Origin: Sipunculus nudus
Lineage: Eukaryota; Annelida; Sipuncula; Golfingiida; Sipunculidae
Length of the DNA: 64,000 nucleotides
NCBI GenBank assembly: GCA_026874595.1
Contig: CM049316.1
Span: forward strand, 31,045,339 to 31,109,338
Direction of reading: 5' to 3'
The notes under the pieces are model-generated. The model did no database searches and was not told the origin of the DNA. It saw only the letters and a list, made by a program, of their open reading frames with translations. This document shows positions 25,751 through 36,110 of the stretch, in pieces. The first letter of the stretch is position 1, and each line of letters opens with the position of its first letter. The position numbers and the translations under genes are program-made.

Positions 25751-26552
25751 GTCAATAATAATGTGTGCTATATTCGAAATACGGGTTACCGTAACCCTTC
25801 AGGCATGAAATACTCCCCTAATGTTTGTGGATAATAAGGTATTTTATATAGGAGATATGGGTTACCCTAACCCTTCGGTCATGAAATACCCCATTAAGTG
25901 TTGTCACTGTTGGTATGTGCTGTATCTGGGATATGGGTTGGCTTAACCCTCTGAGTATGAAATATTCCCCAAGTATTTGTCAGTATTAATGTATGCTATA
26001 TCCGGTATACGGGTTTCCCTAACCCTTCAGGCATGAAATACTCTCAAAATGTTTGTGAACAATAAGGTATTCTATATACGAGATATGGGTTACCCTAACC
26101 CTTCGGGCATGAAATACCCCAGTAAGTGTTGTCACTGTTGGTATGTGCTGTATCTGGGATATGGGTTGGCCCAACCCTCTGGGTATGAAATATTCTCCAA
26201 GTATTTGTCAGTATTAAAGTATGTTATATCCGGAATGCGGGTTTCCCTAACCCTTCAGGCATGAAATACTCTCCAAATGTATGTGGATAATCAGGTTACC
26301 CTAACACTTCGGGCATCAAATACTAGAGCAATTGTTTCTCACTACTAATATGTGTTATATCCGGAATACGGGTTACCCTAACCCTTCAGGCATGAAATAC
26401 TCTCCAAATGTTTGTGGATAACAATGTATGCTATATGCGAGATATGGGTTACCCTAACCCTTCGGGCATGAAATACCCCAGTAAGTGTTGTCACTGTTGG
26501 TATGTGCTGTATCTGGGATATGGGATGGCCTAACCCTCTGGGTATTCTCCAA

Positions 26553-26558
26553 GTATAT

Positions 26559-26641
<83 letters not shown>
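26553..26641. repeat. (TA)n microsatellite at the satellite boundary
   Basis: Long TA run that begins within a broken monomer (after CTCCAAGTATA) and ends the 77-bp array. Confidence 0.95.
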
Positions 26642-26644
<3 letters not shown>

Positions 26645-26733
26645 CATATGACATGTCTAAAAGACGCAGAACAGCCCCTTTCCCGACTTTTGGGCTGCGC
26701 CCCCTCTATTTTGATATCCTGGATACGCCACTG
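26645..26733 (-). mobile_element. Possible hAT-type non-autonomous element end
   Basis: On the minus strand a block starts CAGTGGCGTATCCAGGATAT at 26733 and continues to GGGGGCGCAGCCC. CAGTGGCG-type ends are common in hAT-like MITEs, and the intact hAT-like MITE at 52480 starts with the same CAGTGGCGT. The other end and target-site duplication were not found, so it may be truncated by the microsatellite. Confidence 0.5.
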
Positions 26734-27384
26734 CATGTTCTACCAGTCTAAGCGCCGCCTAAATCGACGCCCGGTCTAGTAACAATCCCGGCCCGAGCGG
26801 GAAATGTTGAAGTGTCTAGTCCCTGGGGCATTTTCTGTGACATTTCGTAGGGCTCCACGGGGTGGGGGATGTATCACGAGAAGTTATATATATATATAAC
26901 ATCTAAATATATAAATTTAGATATAATTCTGTCATAATAATGTTGCAGACGACACTTGCATTTTAAAACTCTTTGTTTTTCGTACAGTCCAAGATAGGCG
27001 TCCGTTTAGTACTATTCACGAGCAGAGGGCGGAAAGTGGAAATGTCTGAATAACTGAGACATTTTCTGCGACATTTCTGAGGCCTCGAGGAGGTAGGGGA
27101 CGTGTCACGAGAAGTTATGTAAATATTTGTATATGTGGTACATTATTTTATAAATTAATAATATAATCCTTTAATAATAATATTTCGTACGAGATATTGC
27201 TATTATGCCTACCGGCACGCGACTAGTACCAAGCTCGGCCCGTACAGGAAATGTCTAAATGTCTAGTGTCTGGGACATTATCTGCGACATTTCGGAGAGC
27301 TCCAGGGGGTGGGAGACGTACCATTGGAAGTTATATATAAATTTAGATACGTAGTACGTAATGTACATACATACATACATACAT

Positions 27385-27394
<10 letters not shown>

Positions 27395-27426
<32 letters not shown>
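27395..27426. repeat. (TA)n microsatellite
   Basis: TA tract preceded by CATACATACACACACA, inside the ~290-bp satellite; equivalent tracts occur in later units. Confidence 0.93.
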
Positions 27427-27431
<5 letters not shown>

Positions 27432-27605
27432 TGTTATGTGTAATCATTTAATGATAACATTTCATACGACATATTGTTATAAAAGCATTTCCTTGTTATT
27501 TTTACCTTCGAAGCGCCACCTTAAGGTGCCCGTTTAGTACCAATCTTGAGCAGAGGTCGAAAAGTCGAAATGTCTAAGGTACTGGGACATCATCTGGGAC
27601 ATATA

Positions 27606-27618
27606 GGGGGGGGGGGCC
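27606..27618. repeat. Poly-G homopolymer
   Basis: G run after GGGACATATA. The corresponding place in the units near 29005 and 29565 also has a G run, of different length. Confidence 0.9.
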
Positions 27619-28767
27619 ACAGGTGGTCGGGATTGTATTACGAGAAGTTATGTTTATATTGATATATCTTGTACCTTATATGCATACATATGCAAATATC
27701 CATATACATATACATACATAAATATTATATATAATCGACGTATAACAATATTTCATACGACATGATGCTTAGAAAAAAGTTCATCGTTATTCGTAGTGTG
27801 TAAGCGCCGCCTATCGGCACCCGTCTAGTACAAATCTCGGTCCGAGTAGGAAATGTCGAAATGTCAAGGCACTGGGACATTATTTGCGACATTTCGGAGG
27901 CCTCGAGGGGGTAGATGACGTGTCACGAGAAGTTATGTAAATATTTATATATGTGGAACATTATTTTATAAATTAATGAGTAAATACATAATTGTTAGAT
28001 ATAATCAGTTAATAATAATATTTCGTACGACATATTGCTAATGAAAAGGTTTATTAATCTTCTTACAGTCCAAGCGCGGCATATCGGTGCTGCCTAGTAA
28101 CCACCTCGACTGGAGCAGGAAATATCGAAATGTCTAGTCACAGGGACATTTTTTGTGACATTTCGGAGGGCTGCAGAAGTGGGGGGATGTACCACGTGAA
28201 GCTATCTATATATTAAAATATCTTTTTGATATTTAAATGGATAAGTATATATATATACTTATATATAGACATATATGTAATAATTAATATTATTCCACTG
28301 TTCCCTATTTCCATTGATAACTTCATATATGAATCACGTTCCTGTTTTATTCTTGCAATTGAATAAAACCCCTACAGGCGCTGGTGTAATACCAAACTCG
28401 AACCAGAGCGTCAAGTGTAGAAATGTCTCTGGTACTACGACATTTTCGGCGACATCTGGAACGGTTATTAATATATGTAGTTCTTTATGTAAATACAGAA
28501 ATGCAGATAAATATATACCTATATAAATATTATATAGAATCATTTATTAATTAATAGCTCATATGAGACTTTGTTATAATTATGTCCACTGTTATTCTTA
28601 TAGTCCAAGCGCCGCCTACCGGCACGCGACTAGTACCAAGCTCGGCCCGTACAGGAAATGTCTAAATGTCTAGTGTCTGGGACAATATCTGCGACATTTC
28701 GGAGAGCTCCAGGGGGTGGGAGACGTATCATTGGATGTTATATATAAATTTAGATATGTAGTACATC

Positions 28768-28820
<53 letters not shown>
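28768..28820. repeat. (TA)n microsatellite
   Basis: TA tract in the first monomer type of the ~290-bp satellite. Confidence 0.95.
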
Positions 28821-28825
<5 letters not shown>

Positions 28826-29005
28826 TTAAAACTGTTATGTGTAATCATTTAATTATAACATTTCATACGACATATTGTTACAAAAGCATTTCATTGTTAT
28901 TTTTACCTTCGAAGCGCCGCCTATCGGCGGCCGTTTAGTACCAATCTTGAGCAGAGGTCGAAAAGTCGAAATGTCTAAGGTACTGGGACATCTTCTGGGA
29001 CATAT

Positions 29006-29019
29006 GGGGGGGGGGGGGG
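29006..29019. repeat. Poly-G homopolymer
   Basis: G run followed by CACAGGTGGTCGGG, the second-type monomer of the ~290-bp satellite. Confidence 0.9.
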
Positions 29020-29364
29020 CACAGGTGGTCGGGATTGTATCACGAGAAGTTATGTATATATTGATATATCTTGTACCTTATATGCATACAGATGCATATA
29101 TCCATATACATATACATACATAAATATTAAATATAATCGACGTATAATAATATCTCATACGACACTTTTGTTATAATTATGTCCACTGTTATTCTTATAG
29201 TCCAAGCGCCGCCTACCGGCACGCGACTAGTACCAAGCTCGGCCCGTACAGGAAATGTCTAAATGTCTAGTGTCTGGGACATTATCTGCGACATTTCGGA
29301 GAGCTCCAGGGGGTGGGAGACGTATCATTGGAAGTTATATATAAATTTAGATATGTAGTACATC

Positions 29365-29366
<2 letters not shown>

Positions 29367-29411
<45 letters not shown>
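29367..29411. repeat. (TA)n microsatellite
   Basis: TA tract in the next first-type monomer. Confidence 0.95.
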
Positions 29412-29416
<5 letters not shown>

Positions 29417-29565
29417 TTAAAACTGTTATGTGTGATCATTTAATTATAACATTTCATACGACATATTGTTACAAAAGCATTTCATTGTTATTTTTACCTT
29501 CGAAGCGCCGCCTGTCGGCGCCCGTTTATGATCAATCTTGAGCAGAGGTCGAAAAGTCGACATAT

Positions 29566-29583
29566 GGGGGGGGGGGGGGGGGG
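29566..29583. repeat. Poly-G homopolymer
   Basis: Longest of the three G runs at this unit position. Here the G run directly follows GTCGACATAT, and the AAATGTC...GGGACATCTTCTGG segment is missing, so a deletion accompanied the change. Confidence 0.9.
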
Positions 29584-29756
29584 CCACAGGTGGTCGGGAT
29601 TGTATCACGAGAAGTTATGTATATATAGATATATCTTGTACCTTATATGCATACAGATGCATATATCCATATACATATACATACATAAATATTATATATA
29701 ATCGACGTATAATGATATCTCATACGACACTTTTGTTATAAATTGCATGTACGTTA

Positions 29757-30000
29757 GGGAGTATGAGCCCGAATATAGCGCCCCCTGTCGGCAACCGTTT
29801 CGTGCAGATATACTACATTTGTGTTGTGATGAGTGCAGAGGAGGTCTGCAGAGTGTTGGGGACATGGAGTAAGCCCCGCGTGGTCAGCGTGCGCCCTTGT
29901 CCAAGCTGGCTGCTGCGCTGCCAGGGAGCTGCTCAAGGCCTGACACTTCTCGGAGGGTCAGCATGCACTCCCCGTGGGCAGTTCAGTGCTGTGTTATGAC
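29757..30000. other. GC-rich block beyond the satellite, function unknown
   Basis: GC content rises sharply. It begins with GCGCCCCCTGTCGGCAACCG, resembling the core of the satellite monomer, and continues into unique GC-rich sequence. Frames of 60-78 residues on both strands have no recognisable domain or splice signals. Confidence 0.4.
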
Positions 30001-30429
30001 AAACATAACCAAATCCATCCTCCGACTCCCCGTTGGGGGGTCATAATTGGGTGATTCGACTCCCCTACGTTTTCAGTGTGAATGATAGCTTTTAAGCAAT
30101 TTAATCCCTGAAAATAGGTCACTGTGACCCATACTTTCCAGGTTATCGGACTTGGTTGTGATTAATTACAAATATGATAAAAGGTTCAATATCTTAAGAA
30201 TTGCCATTATTGCCCTAAATCCTGCCAGTTTCATCAGCTGCTAAAGACTGGTAACGTCACCTGTATTTGTTATAATTTTTATGCATTTTTCTTTATTTTG
30301 CAGACTGTCAAATGAGAACAATCATATCAGTTTGTCAGATATCGTTTAATGAATCTAGTGAATTTATTGTTCTGAAACCTCATATGTTTTTTGACAATGA
30401 CTAGTTTTATCAATCCCAAAAGACTGGTT

Positions 30430-30530
30430 TCAACATCTGTTCTTTAGCTCATCTGACTTTCCATCATAATAAGCTATAGCAATAAGTCTTTGCCGTCGTC
30501 CTGCAGGTCTACCGTAAATTAACAATATTT
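30430..30530 (+). mobile_element. Start of a bivalve-type dispersed repeat (diverged)
   Basis: CTTTAGCTCATCTGACTTTCC, then AGCTATAGCAATAAG, GCCGTCGTCCTGC and CCGTAAATTAACAAT, fits from memory the left end of the abundant mollusc repeats that start TTTAGCTCACCTGA and contain GCCGTCGTCCGTC...GTAAAC. A (TA)n tract then interrupts it. Confidence 0.55.
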
Positions 30531-30536
<6 letters not shown>

Positions 30537-30577
<41 letters not shown>

Positions 30578-30582
30578 TTTAT
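30537..30582. repeat. (TA)n microsatellite
   Basis: TA tract with two TTTA interruptions. Confidence 0.95.
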
Positions 30583-31061
30583 AAGAAATTTCTAACTCAA
30601 AATCTGTGGGACGTAGTAGAGAACATCTCCTTGAATAGTGAAAATAAGGTCACAGTGTAATGTTCTGTCACAGGGTCACAAAGCTACAAAGCAAAAACAT
30701 GTTTTTCGAAACCATGTAAATCGAAATCTTCTTAGTGTTTGAATTATGGCATTTTTTTTCTCAAATATGATACACAAAGAGTTTCAGCCAGTTTCTTGGA
30801 GGAGTTATAAAGATTTTGACTTTGACCTTGATCTTCAAGTTCAGGTCCGCGGAAATATGAAATTTTCTCGTTGGGTGACATCTCCTTTCTCATGGGTGAC
30901 ATCAGCTTGCTTTTGCAAGTAAAACCATTCTCGTTTACACATATATCCAAGTCAGAATAAAAAAATAATAAAAAAAATGGTAAATTAAAAAAAAATATTC
31001 TTTTCTTGCAATACCTGTATAAATCAGTCATGATTGGATTATAATAATTTTGCATTTGTTT

Positions 31062-31255
31062 GTCGAACCGTCATTTTCCCGAGGTAAAAGAAAAAATGAC
31101 GTCATTCTGTTGAGAAAAAAATAGATATTATATTCATGGTTGACTAACGTGCATTCATGCAGCAGTTATTATTAATGAGGCTGGATTTACTCGGAAAAAA
31201 TTTGTCTCTTCTTCCATTATGACGGCTTGACAGCGGAAATTGAGATAGCCGCAAC
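31062..31255 (-). repeat. Dispersed first-exon-like element, copy c (partial)
   Basis: Matches 4085-4265 in the same orientation: CGAACCGTCATTTTCCCGAG, TGACGTCATTCTGTTGAG, CATTCATGCAGCAGTT and GAGGCTGGATTTACTCGG correspond to parts of copy a. The coding-like portion is missing and the distal leader diverges near 31255. Confidence 0.7.
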
Positions 31256-31404
31256 TGCTTCAAACCCCAGTTCTCGCAGCCAGAGAAACAATCACAAATT
31301 TTGTGTAAAATCATTTATCAGTTTAATTTAGAAAGGCTGGAAAGTTTTGTTGTCATGGCTTAACTAAAACCCGTGTGTAGGCTTTGTGGCGTTCCATGGG
31401 AATT

Positions 31405-31830
31405 ACTACCGGAAAGTAAATTGTAAATTCTTCTGAGCCAGTTCGTTGGAAGGAGACTTAAAACCTGCAGTTTAACTTTTAAAACTTTTATTGATAATCC
31501 AATAATACAAAAATAAAACAGGTTACCCATCCAGTCTGCAACTACTTTGTGCATGTGACAAAAGAAGGCCACCAACCAAAGCGGAAGGGGCTGCAGAATC
31601 AGTGGTGGAAATTGACACAGTTTTAGGGATTTTTGTGAAGAGAGAATACCAATAGACACATTTATTACATTCATTTACGTTCAATCAATTATTTTATAAC
31701 ATTTTTTCCTAATGAATGAAAATGTGCCAAAAGTTAATGTATGTTTTAACCTTCAAATTTGGCGGATTATAACAAGTATGGTTTTTCGTAACAAGATTTT
31801 CATAATTATGTTTATAAATTTGGGGAAAAA
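31405..31830. repeat. Duplicated noncoding block, copy 1
   Basis: Shares with 31900-32320 an ordered series of landmarks: GAGCCAGTTC (31435 and 31931), AAGCGGAAG/AAGCGGAGG, GTGGAAAT.GACAC, CATTTATT.CATTC and GGCGGATTAT.ACAAG.ATGG (31763 and 32226). No protein frame is shared. Confidence 0.75.
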
Positions 31831-31899
31831 AAGGGCATCGGAGTAAGTGCGAATTGGCGGGCCCCAGCGACCTAAACTCTGTAAGTGTTCCCCGGGGGC

Positions 31900-32320
31900 C
31901 AGCTTTGGGAATATAATTGTAAAGTCTTTTGAGCCAGTTCTTGGGAAGGGCCTTTCAAATTGAAAGCTGTTGGTTTGTCATGGTGATGCAATGATACACA
32001 AACAATACAATCCACCTACCTTCTGGCGAAACAAGGCCACCAGCGGAAGCGGAGGTGGTCACTGAATTAGAGGTGGAAATGGACACTGTTGTTTGGCTGT
32101 CCGTACTTGTTTGCGCGTCTTTTTACAAAGAGAAAAACAGTGGATATATTTATTTCATTCTTTCAGCCAATAATCAAATAATTTTTTTTATCCCTTTGAC
32201 TTTAAATGCGCCAACTTCCAATTATGGCGGATTATTACAAGGATGGTCTTAAATGAGACTTTTACTTTATTACTTAAGAATCAAGTTTTCGACAATATGT
32301 TCAAAAGTATGTTCATTAAT
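31900..32320. repeat. Duplicated noncoding block, copy 2
   Basis: Second copy of the block above, about 465-496 bp downstream in direct orientation and moderately diverged. Confidence 0.75.
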
Positions 32321-32324
32321 GCAA

Positions 32325-33395
32325 TAGTAATCATACAAATAAAACATGGTAAATTATGATTCACTTTTCAAACAAATATTACTTGTAATCGATCATTAAC
32401 AGCAGTACACATATATATGACTTAAATTACTCAGCAAATAACCAAGGACAAGATGAAAACCAGGTTGTTTTATGATACGTGAATAGTGTGTATTTACTAG
32501 GGGGCAAATATGTACAATCTGGCAGGCTCTAGCGATCTAAAAATTATACACCACATATTTTATGTTATCAGTTCCATTATATATAGTAGTGCGCACAGCA
32601 TCCTCAAATACCTCTAGCATTATAGGAGTATAGGGTCTTGTATTTCTCTTCCTGTCTTAGCACTCGACGTTCATGCTTTTTCTTTTACGTCATAAGACGG
32701 GTCCATAAATATGTAGGAATACACACCACATAAACCACACGTTAGATGGCAGACATTAATGATTGCTTCGTCAAAACACGCATCTGGTCCCGCTGCACAA
32801 ATCGCATCATGATCAACACATGCTGTAAATAAAAAGTAAAATAATAAATAATACTAGCTGCTCCCGTGGAAAATCCACGGCTCTATCTGATGCATATTTT
32901 TGTAATGAGCTGATAGGAACTAAACGCATATTTTAATCCCAAGGTTATTGCAGGAACTTTTGTCATGTGTTTCACAAATCTGATATAAAGATTGCTTCTG
33001 TTAGAATTTTTTCCTGGAACACCCTCCCCTAAAATATCAACATAGAAAAACAAATTATTCTATTCTAGAAATAACTAAAAATATTTTTATCCCCGATAAA
33101 AAACAAAGGTCCGACAGCTCCATTGCTTGGGAAATATCGTAGATATATCGATTGTATAAAGAAGCATTCTACCATGAAATTATATGAAAGATGCTTTGTA
33201 TTAGTTGAAGCTCAGGCGACATCGTATATCACGATGTTTATTCAGAGTAGTCAGTTGAGGGTATAGTCTAAGGCATGTTAGCAGACACATGCGTTTATTT
33301 GTATACACATGCATATGTGGTTGATGTCTCCTGTACGCGAAACGTATAGCTGTGAACAAGATAGGCCCAGACAAATATATTCCAACAGTATTAAA
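32325..33395. other. Gene-poor unique stretch
   Basis: No supportable gene. It contains a short hairpin, CCGTGGAAAATCCACGG (32864-32880), whose near copy TGTGGAAAATCCACGG occurs at about 34539, suggesting a small interspersed repeat with GCTGCTCC before the hairpin. Confidence 0.5.
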
Positions 33396-33397
33396 TT

Positions 33398-34255
33398 TTT
33401 GGTTTAAGCACTGTGAGTTGTCATGGAAAAAGCAGATTTGATGCAAATTTGACAACTCTCCCAGATAAAAAGAAAGCAGGTTGGTATATTTCGATGAAAG
33501 CATTTAGCAAAGAAACCACTTCAGCCTTGGTTCGTTGCATTGTCTTTCAGCAAATTAACGCAAAATGTAATTCACAGATTTAGCTGAAATCGGAATCACC
33601 ATAATATATTTTTTTCTTAAATGACATAATCACAGTTCCACAAAGGAATAATTATAAGGGGCTATTCCTTTGTCCCGAGTGGAAGCCGCCCATTCGTATG
33701 CAGTTGTTCTGCCACTCGCCTGGTGAACCCGTGTTTCTGAACCATGACAATGTTTTACGCCCTGACTACAGATTCTAGTTTGTTATCAGTTTAAAGATGT
33801 ACTGGTGATATTTTTTTATGATTCGACGTCCCGACAGACAACGTTTTTTAACAAATAAATTTGACCCCCCCAGCCCAGACCCCAACCCAACCCAACCCGA
33901 ATGATAATTATGTTGTGGGGCTCCTTTTTGAAAATAAACTTTACAACTTCATATGACTTGGCCGTACTTTTTAAACCATGGTTATCATGGAAAGATATTT
34001 TTGAATGTATAAAAATCAACATACCTGTAACCCATAAAATATTTGTCAAACGGTGGTCACATAACTGGACTTAGTGCCCAGTGAAAGCGGAGTCATGTGG
34101 TCTTTGGAATAAAAACCTTTACTTCCTTTTTAGAGAGAACATTTCTTTAGAGGCGTTACAATGGATACAGGGGATCAATGGGGATTAAAGTGGACCCGCG
34201 TGACCGCGTATTGCACAAAAATGCCTTTTAGGCGGGACATGCACTCTCGCCACGG
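33398..34255 (+). repeat. Triplicated noncoding block, copy A
   Basis: Shares with copies B and C, in the same order: AGCATTTAGCAAAGAAACCAC (A and B), CAAAGGA..ATT, TTCCTTTGTCCC, TTGTTCTGCCACTCGC, an AACCATGGTTATCATGG core (33976 in A, 35141 in B, altered at 35864 in C), ATAAAAATCAACATACC, and CGGTGGTCACATAACTGGAC and GGACCCGCGTGACCGCGT (A and C). Open frames do not line up between copies, so it is not a gene family. Confidence 0.85.
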
Positions 34256-34538
34256 TCTTAACAGGCAAGTGAAAATCCCCGAGGCGCCTCCTGAAAAAGC
34301 GTCACTGGCGTGGAGGACTTAGCAGCACAAAAGAAATAGGGGCACCTAAGGGGGAAATATTAAAATGATTAATTATTCAGCTTAATACGGCACAATCCTG
34401 CAAAATAAAACAAACTTGTCCTTGAAGAACTCACAAACGATACGTCTGCCGAATATGGAGAGTCAAATCAGAACGGAAGCAGGTAAACCATGGTCTAAAA
34501 AAAAACCAACTCTGTATTAATTATATACAAGCTCCTCC

Positions 34539-35400
34539 TGTGGAAAATCCACGGTTTAAGTACTGTAAATTATCATTGAATAAGCAGGTCTGAAGCAAAA
34601 TTGACAACTCTCCCAGATAAAAAGAAAGCAGGATGGTATATTTCGATGAAAGCATTTAGCAAAGAAACCACTTAAGCCTTGGTTCGTTGCATTGTCTTTC
34701 AGCAATTTAACGCAAAATGTAATATACAGATTTTGCAGAAAATTTGTAGAGATAGAGTAAAAATACATCCGTAATCCATTTCATTGTTGGAGGTAATCGG
34801 AATCATCATAATATATTTTTTTCCTAAGCGTCATAATCACCATTCCACAAAGGAATAATTAAAAGGGGTTATTCCTTTGTCCCCGAGTAGAAGTCGCCCA
34901 TTCATATGAAGTTGTTCTGCCACTCGCCTGTTGAACCTATGTTTCTGAACCATGACAATGTTTACCATGAAACGTGCACGTATGAACGAACGACCGATTA
35001 GTAGATTCCGGCGGGGGTTTCAAAGTCCCCAAGAGATTGAGGACCCTTAGAAGTGTGTGCACCCCAACCCCCTCCCCAGGGCTTTCGTTTGGAAAAAAAC
35101 TTTTTTTCAAACAACCAATAAATCGGCCGAACTATTAAAACCATGGTTATCATGGAAAGATACATCTGAATGTCTAAAAATCAACATACCTTTAAACCTA
35201 TTAAACGGTGATCGTGTTAAGGGTCTCAACTCTTTGTGTCCCCTCAACGGAAAAATGCTCCCTATTAAAAGATTCATGTGGACATGTGTTCCTGAATTTA
35301 AAATCTTTACTTCCTTTTGACAGAGTAAGATTCCTTAATAGGCGATATGAAATGGGGAAATGGAAACTGGAAATGGGGTTCAGTGGGGTTTACAGGTCGC
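34539..35400 (+). repeat. Triplicated noncoding block, copy B
   Basis: The best match to A is over 34556-34975. The middle part differs, with a GGCGGGGGTTTCAAAGTCCCC insertion-like segment near 35010. It resumes similarity at 35125-35390. Confidence 0.8.
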
Positions 35401-35429
35401 CTTCTAAAAAGCGTGACAGGTGATAATTG

Positions 35430-36110
35430 TTTTGCTGAACATTTGTAGAGTGTTAGGGTAAACACATATCAATAGTCCATTTCATTTTTGGGGTAATAAG
35501 AAATACTACAATATATATTTTCGAATAAACCATTATGACAAAGGACCATTCCTTTGTCCCCGTGTGGAAGCCACCCATTCGTATATATTTGTTCTGCCAC
35601 TCGCAAGGTAATCTCGTGTTATTGAAGCATGACAGTGTTCATGAAACGCATACACGTGAACAGATTCTGATGGAGGTCTGCACGCCCTGACTACAGATTC
35701 TAGTTTGTTATCAATTTAAAGATGTACTGGGGATATTTTTAATGTTTCACCGTCCCTACAGACAAAGAATCTCAACAAATATATGTGAATGATAATTAAG
35801 TTGTGGGGCTTCTTTTTGAAAAAAAAAAATCATAAAACACATGACTTGGCCGATCTTTTGAAAGCATGGTTAACATCGAAAGATATTTTGAATGTATAAA
35901 AATCAACATACCCGTAACCTATAAAAATTGTCAAACGGTAGTCACATAACTGGACTCAGTGCGCAGTGTTGACCAAACTGAAAAGCCCTTGCATTAAAAG
36001 CGGAGTCATGTGGAAAATTCCTTTAGAGGTGTAACAATGGATATTGGGGATCAATGGGGATAATAGTGGACCCGCGTGACCGCGTGTTGCACGGAAAAGC
36101 CTTTATTAAA
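35430..36110 (+). repeat. Triplicated noncoding block, copy C
   Basis: Lacks the first ~60 bp of A/B, then follows A closely from the TGTCCCCG segment to the GGACCCGCGTGACCGCGT end at about 36070. It is directly abutted by the inverted first-exon-like element. Confidence 0.8.

Larger units (their letters stand above)
14790..26545 (+). repeat. Large 77-bp satellite array with higher-order structure (~150 monomers)
   Basis: Monomers of about 76-78 bp all carry GGGTTACCCTAACCC, or GGGTTGGCCTAACCC in one type, followed by TTCGGGCATGAAATAC or a variant. Three monomer types alternate: one with TATCCGGAATACGGG and CTCTCCAAATGTTTG, one with ACGAGATATGGG and CCCCAGTAAGTG, and one with ATCTGGGATATGGG and CTCCAAGTATTTG. 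This gives a ~231-bp trimer. Since 231 is divisible by 3, a frame can run through several monomers, which explains the many related 60-120 residue frames (for example at 17904-18269, 18673-19038 and 26049-26264). They are not independent genes. Truncated junction monomers (CTCTGATATCCGG and AATAAGGTTACCC) recur in step. The array is the inverted relative of 225-1850. Confidence 0.95.
26745..29755 (+). repeat. ~290-bp satellite, about 11 copies with dimeric higher-order form
   Basis: A core reading AAGCGCCGCC...CGGC...TAGTACCAA...AAATGTC...GGGACAT...GCGACATTTCGGAG...CACGAGAAGTTAT recurs near 26750, 26985, 27205, 27510, 27800, 28070, 28370, 28605, 28910, 29200 and 29505. In the distal part two monomer types alternate: one with CGGCACGCGACTAGTACC and one with GCAGAGGTCGAAAAGTC. 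This makes a dimer; TAGTCCAAGCGCCGCCTACC is at 28601 and 29198, 597 bp apart. Units carry (TA)n and, in the second type, a poly-G run. No coding function is evident. Confidence 0.9.

Noticed and set aside
16000-26000. CRISPR array (regular repeats of ~77 bp)
   Set aside because: No unique spacers: the whole unit repeats, and the genome is eukaryotic.
14936-26264. Many related 60-121 codon frames
   Set aside because: All are readings of the 77-bp satellite, related to each other only because the repeat is; no start context, splice signal or independent domain.
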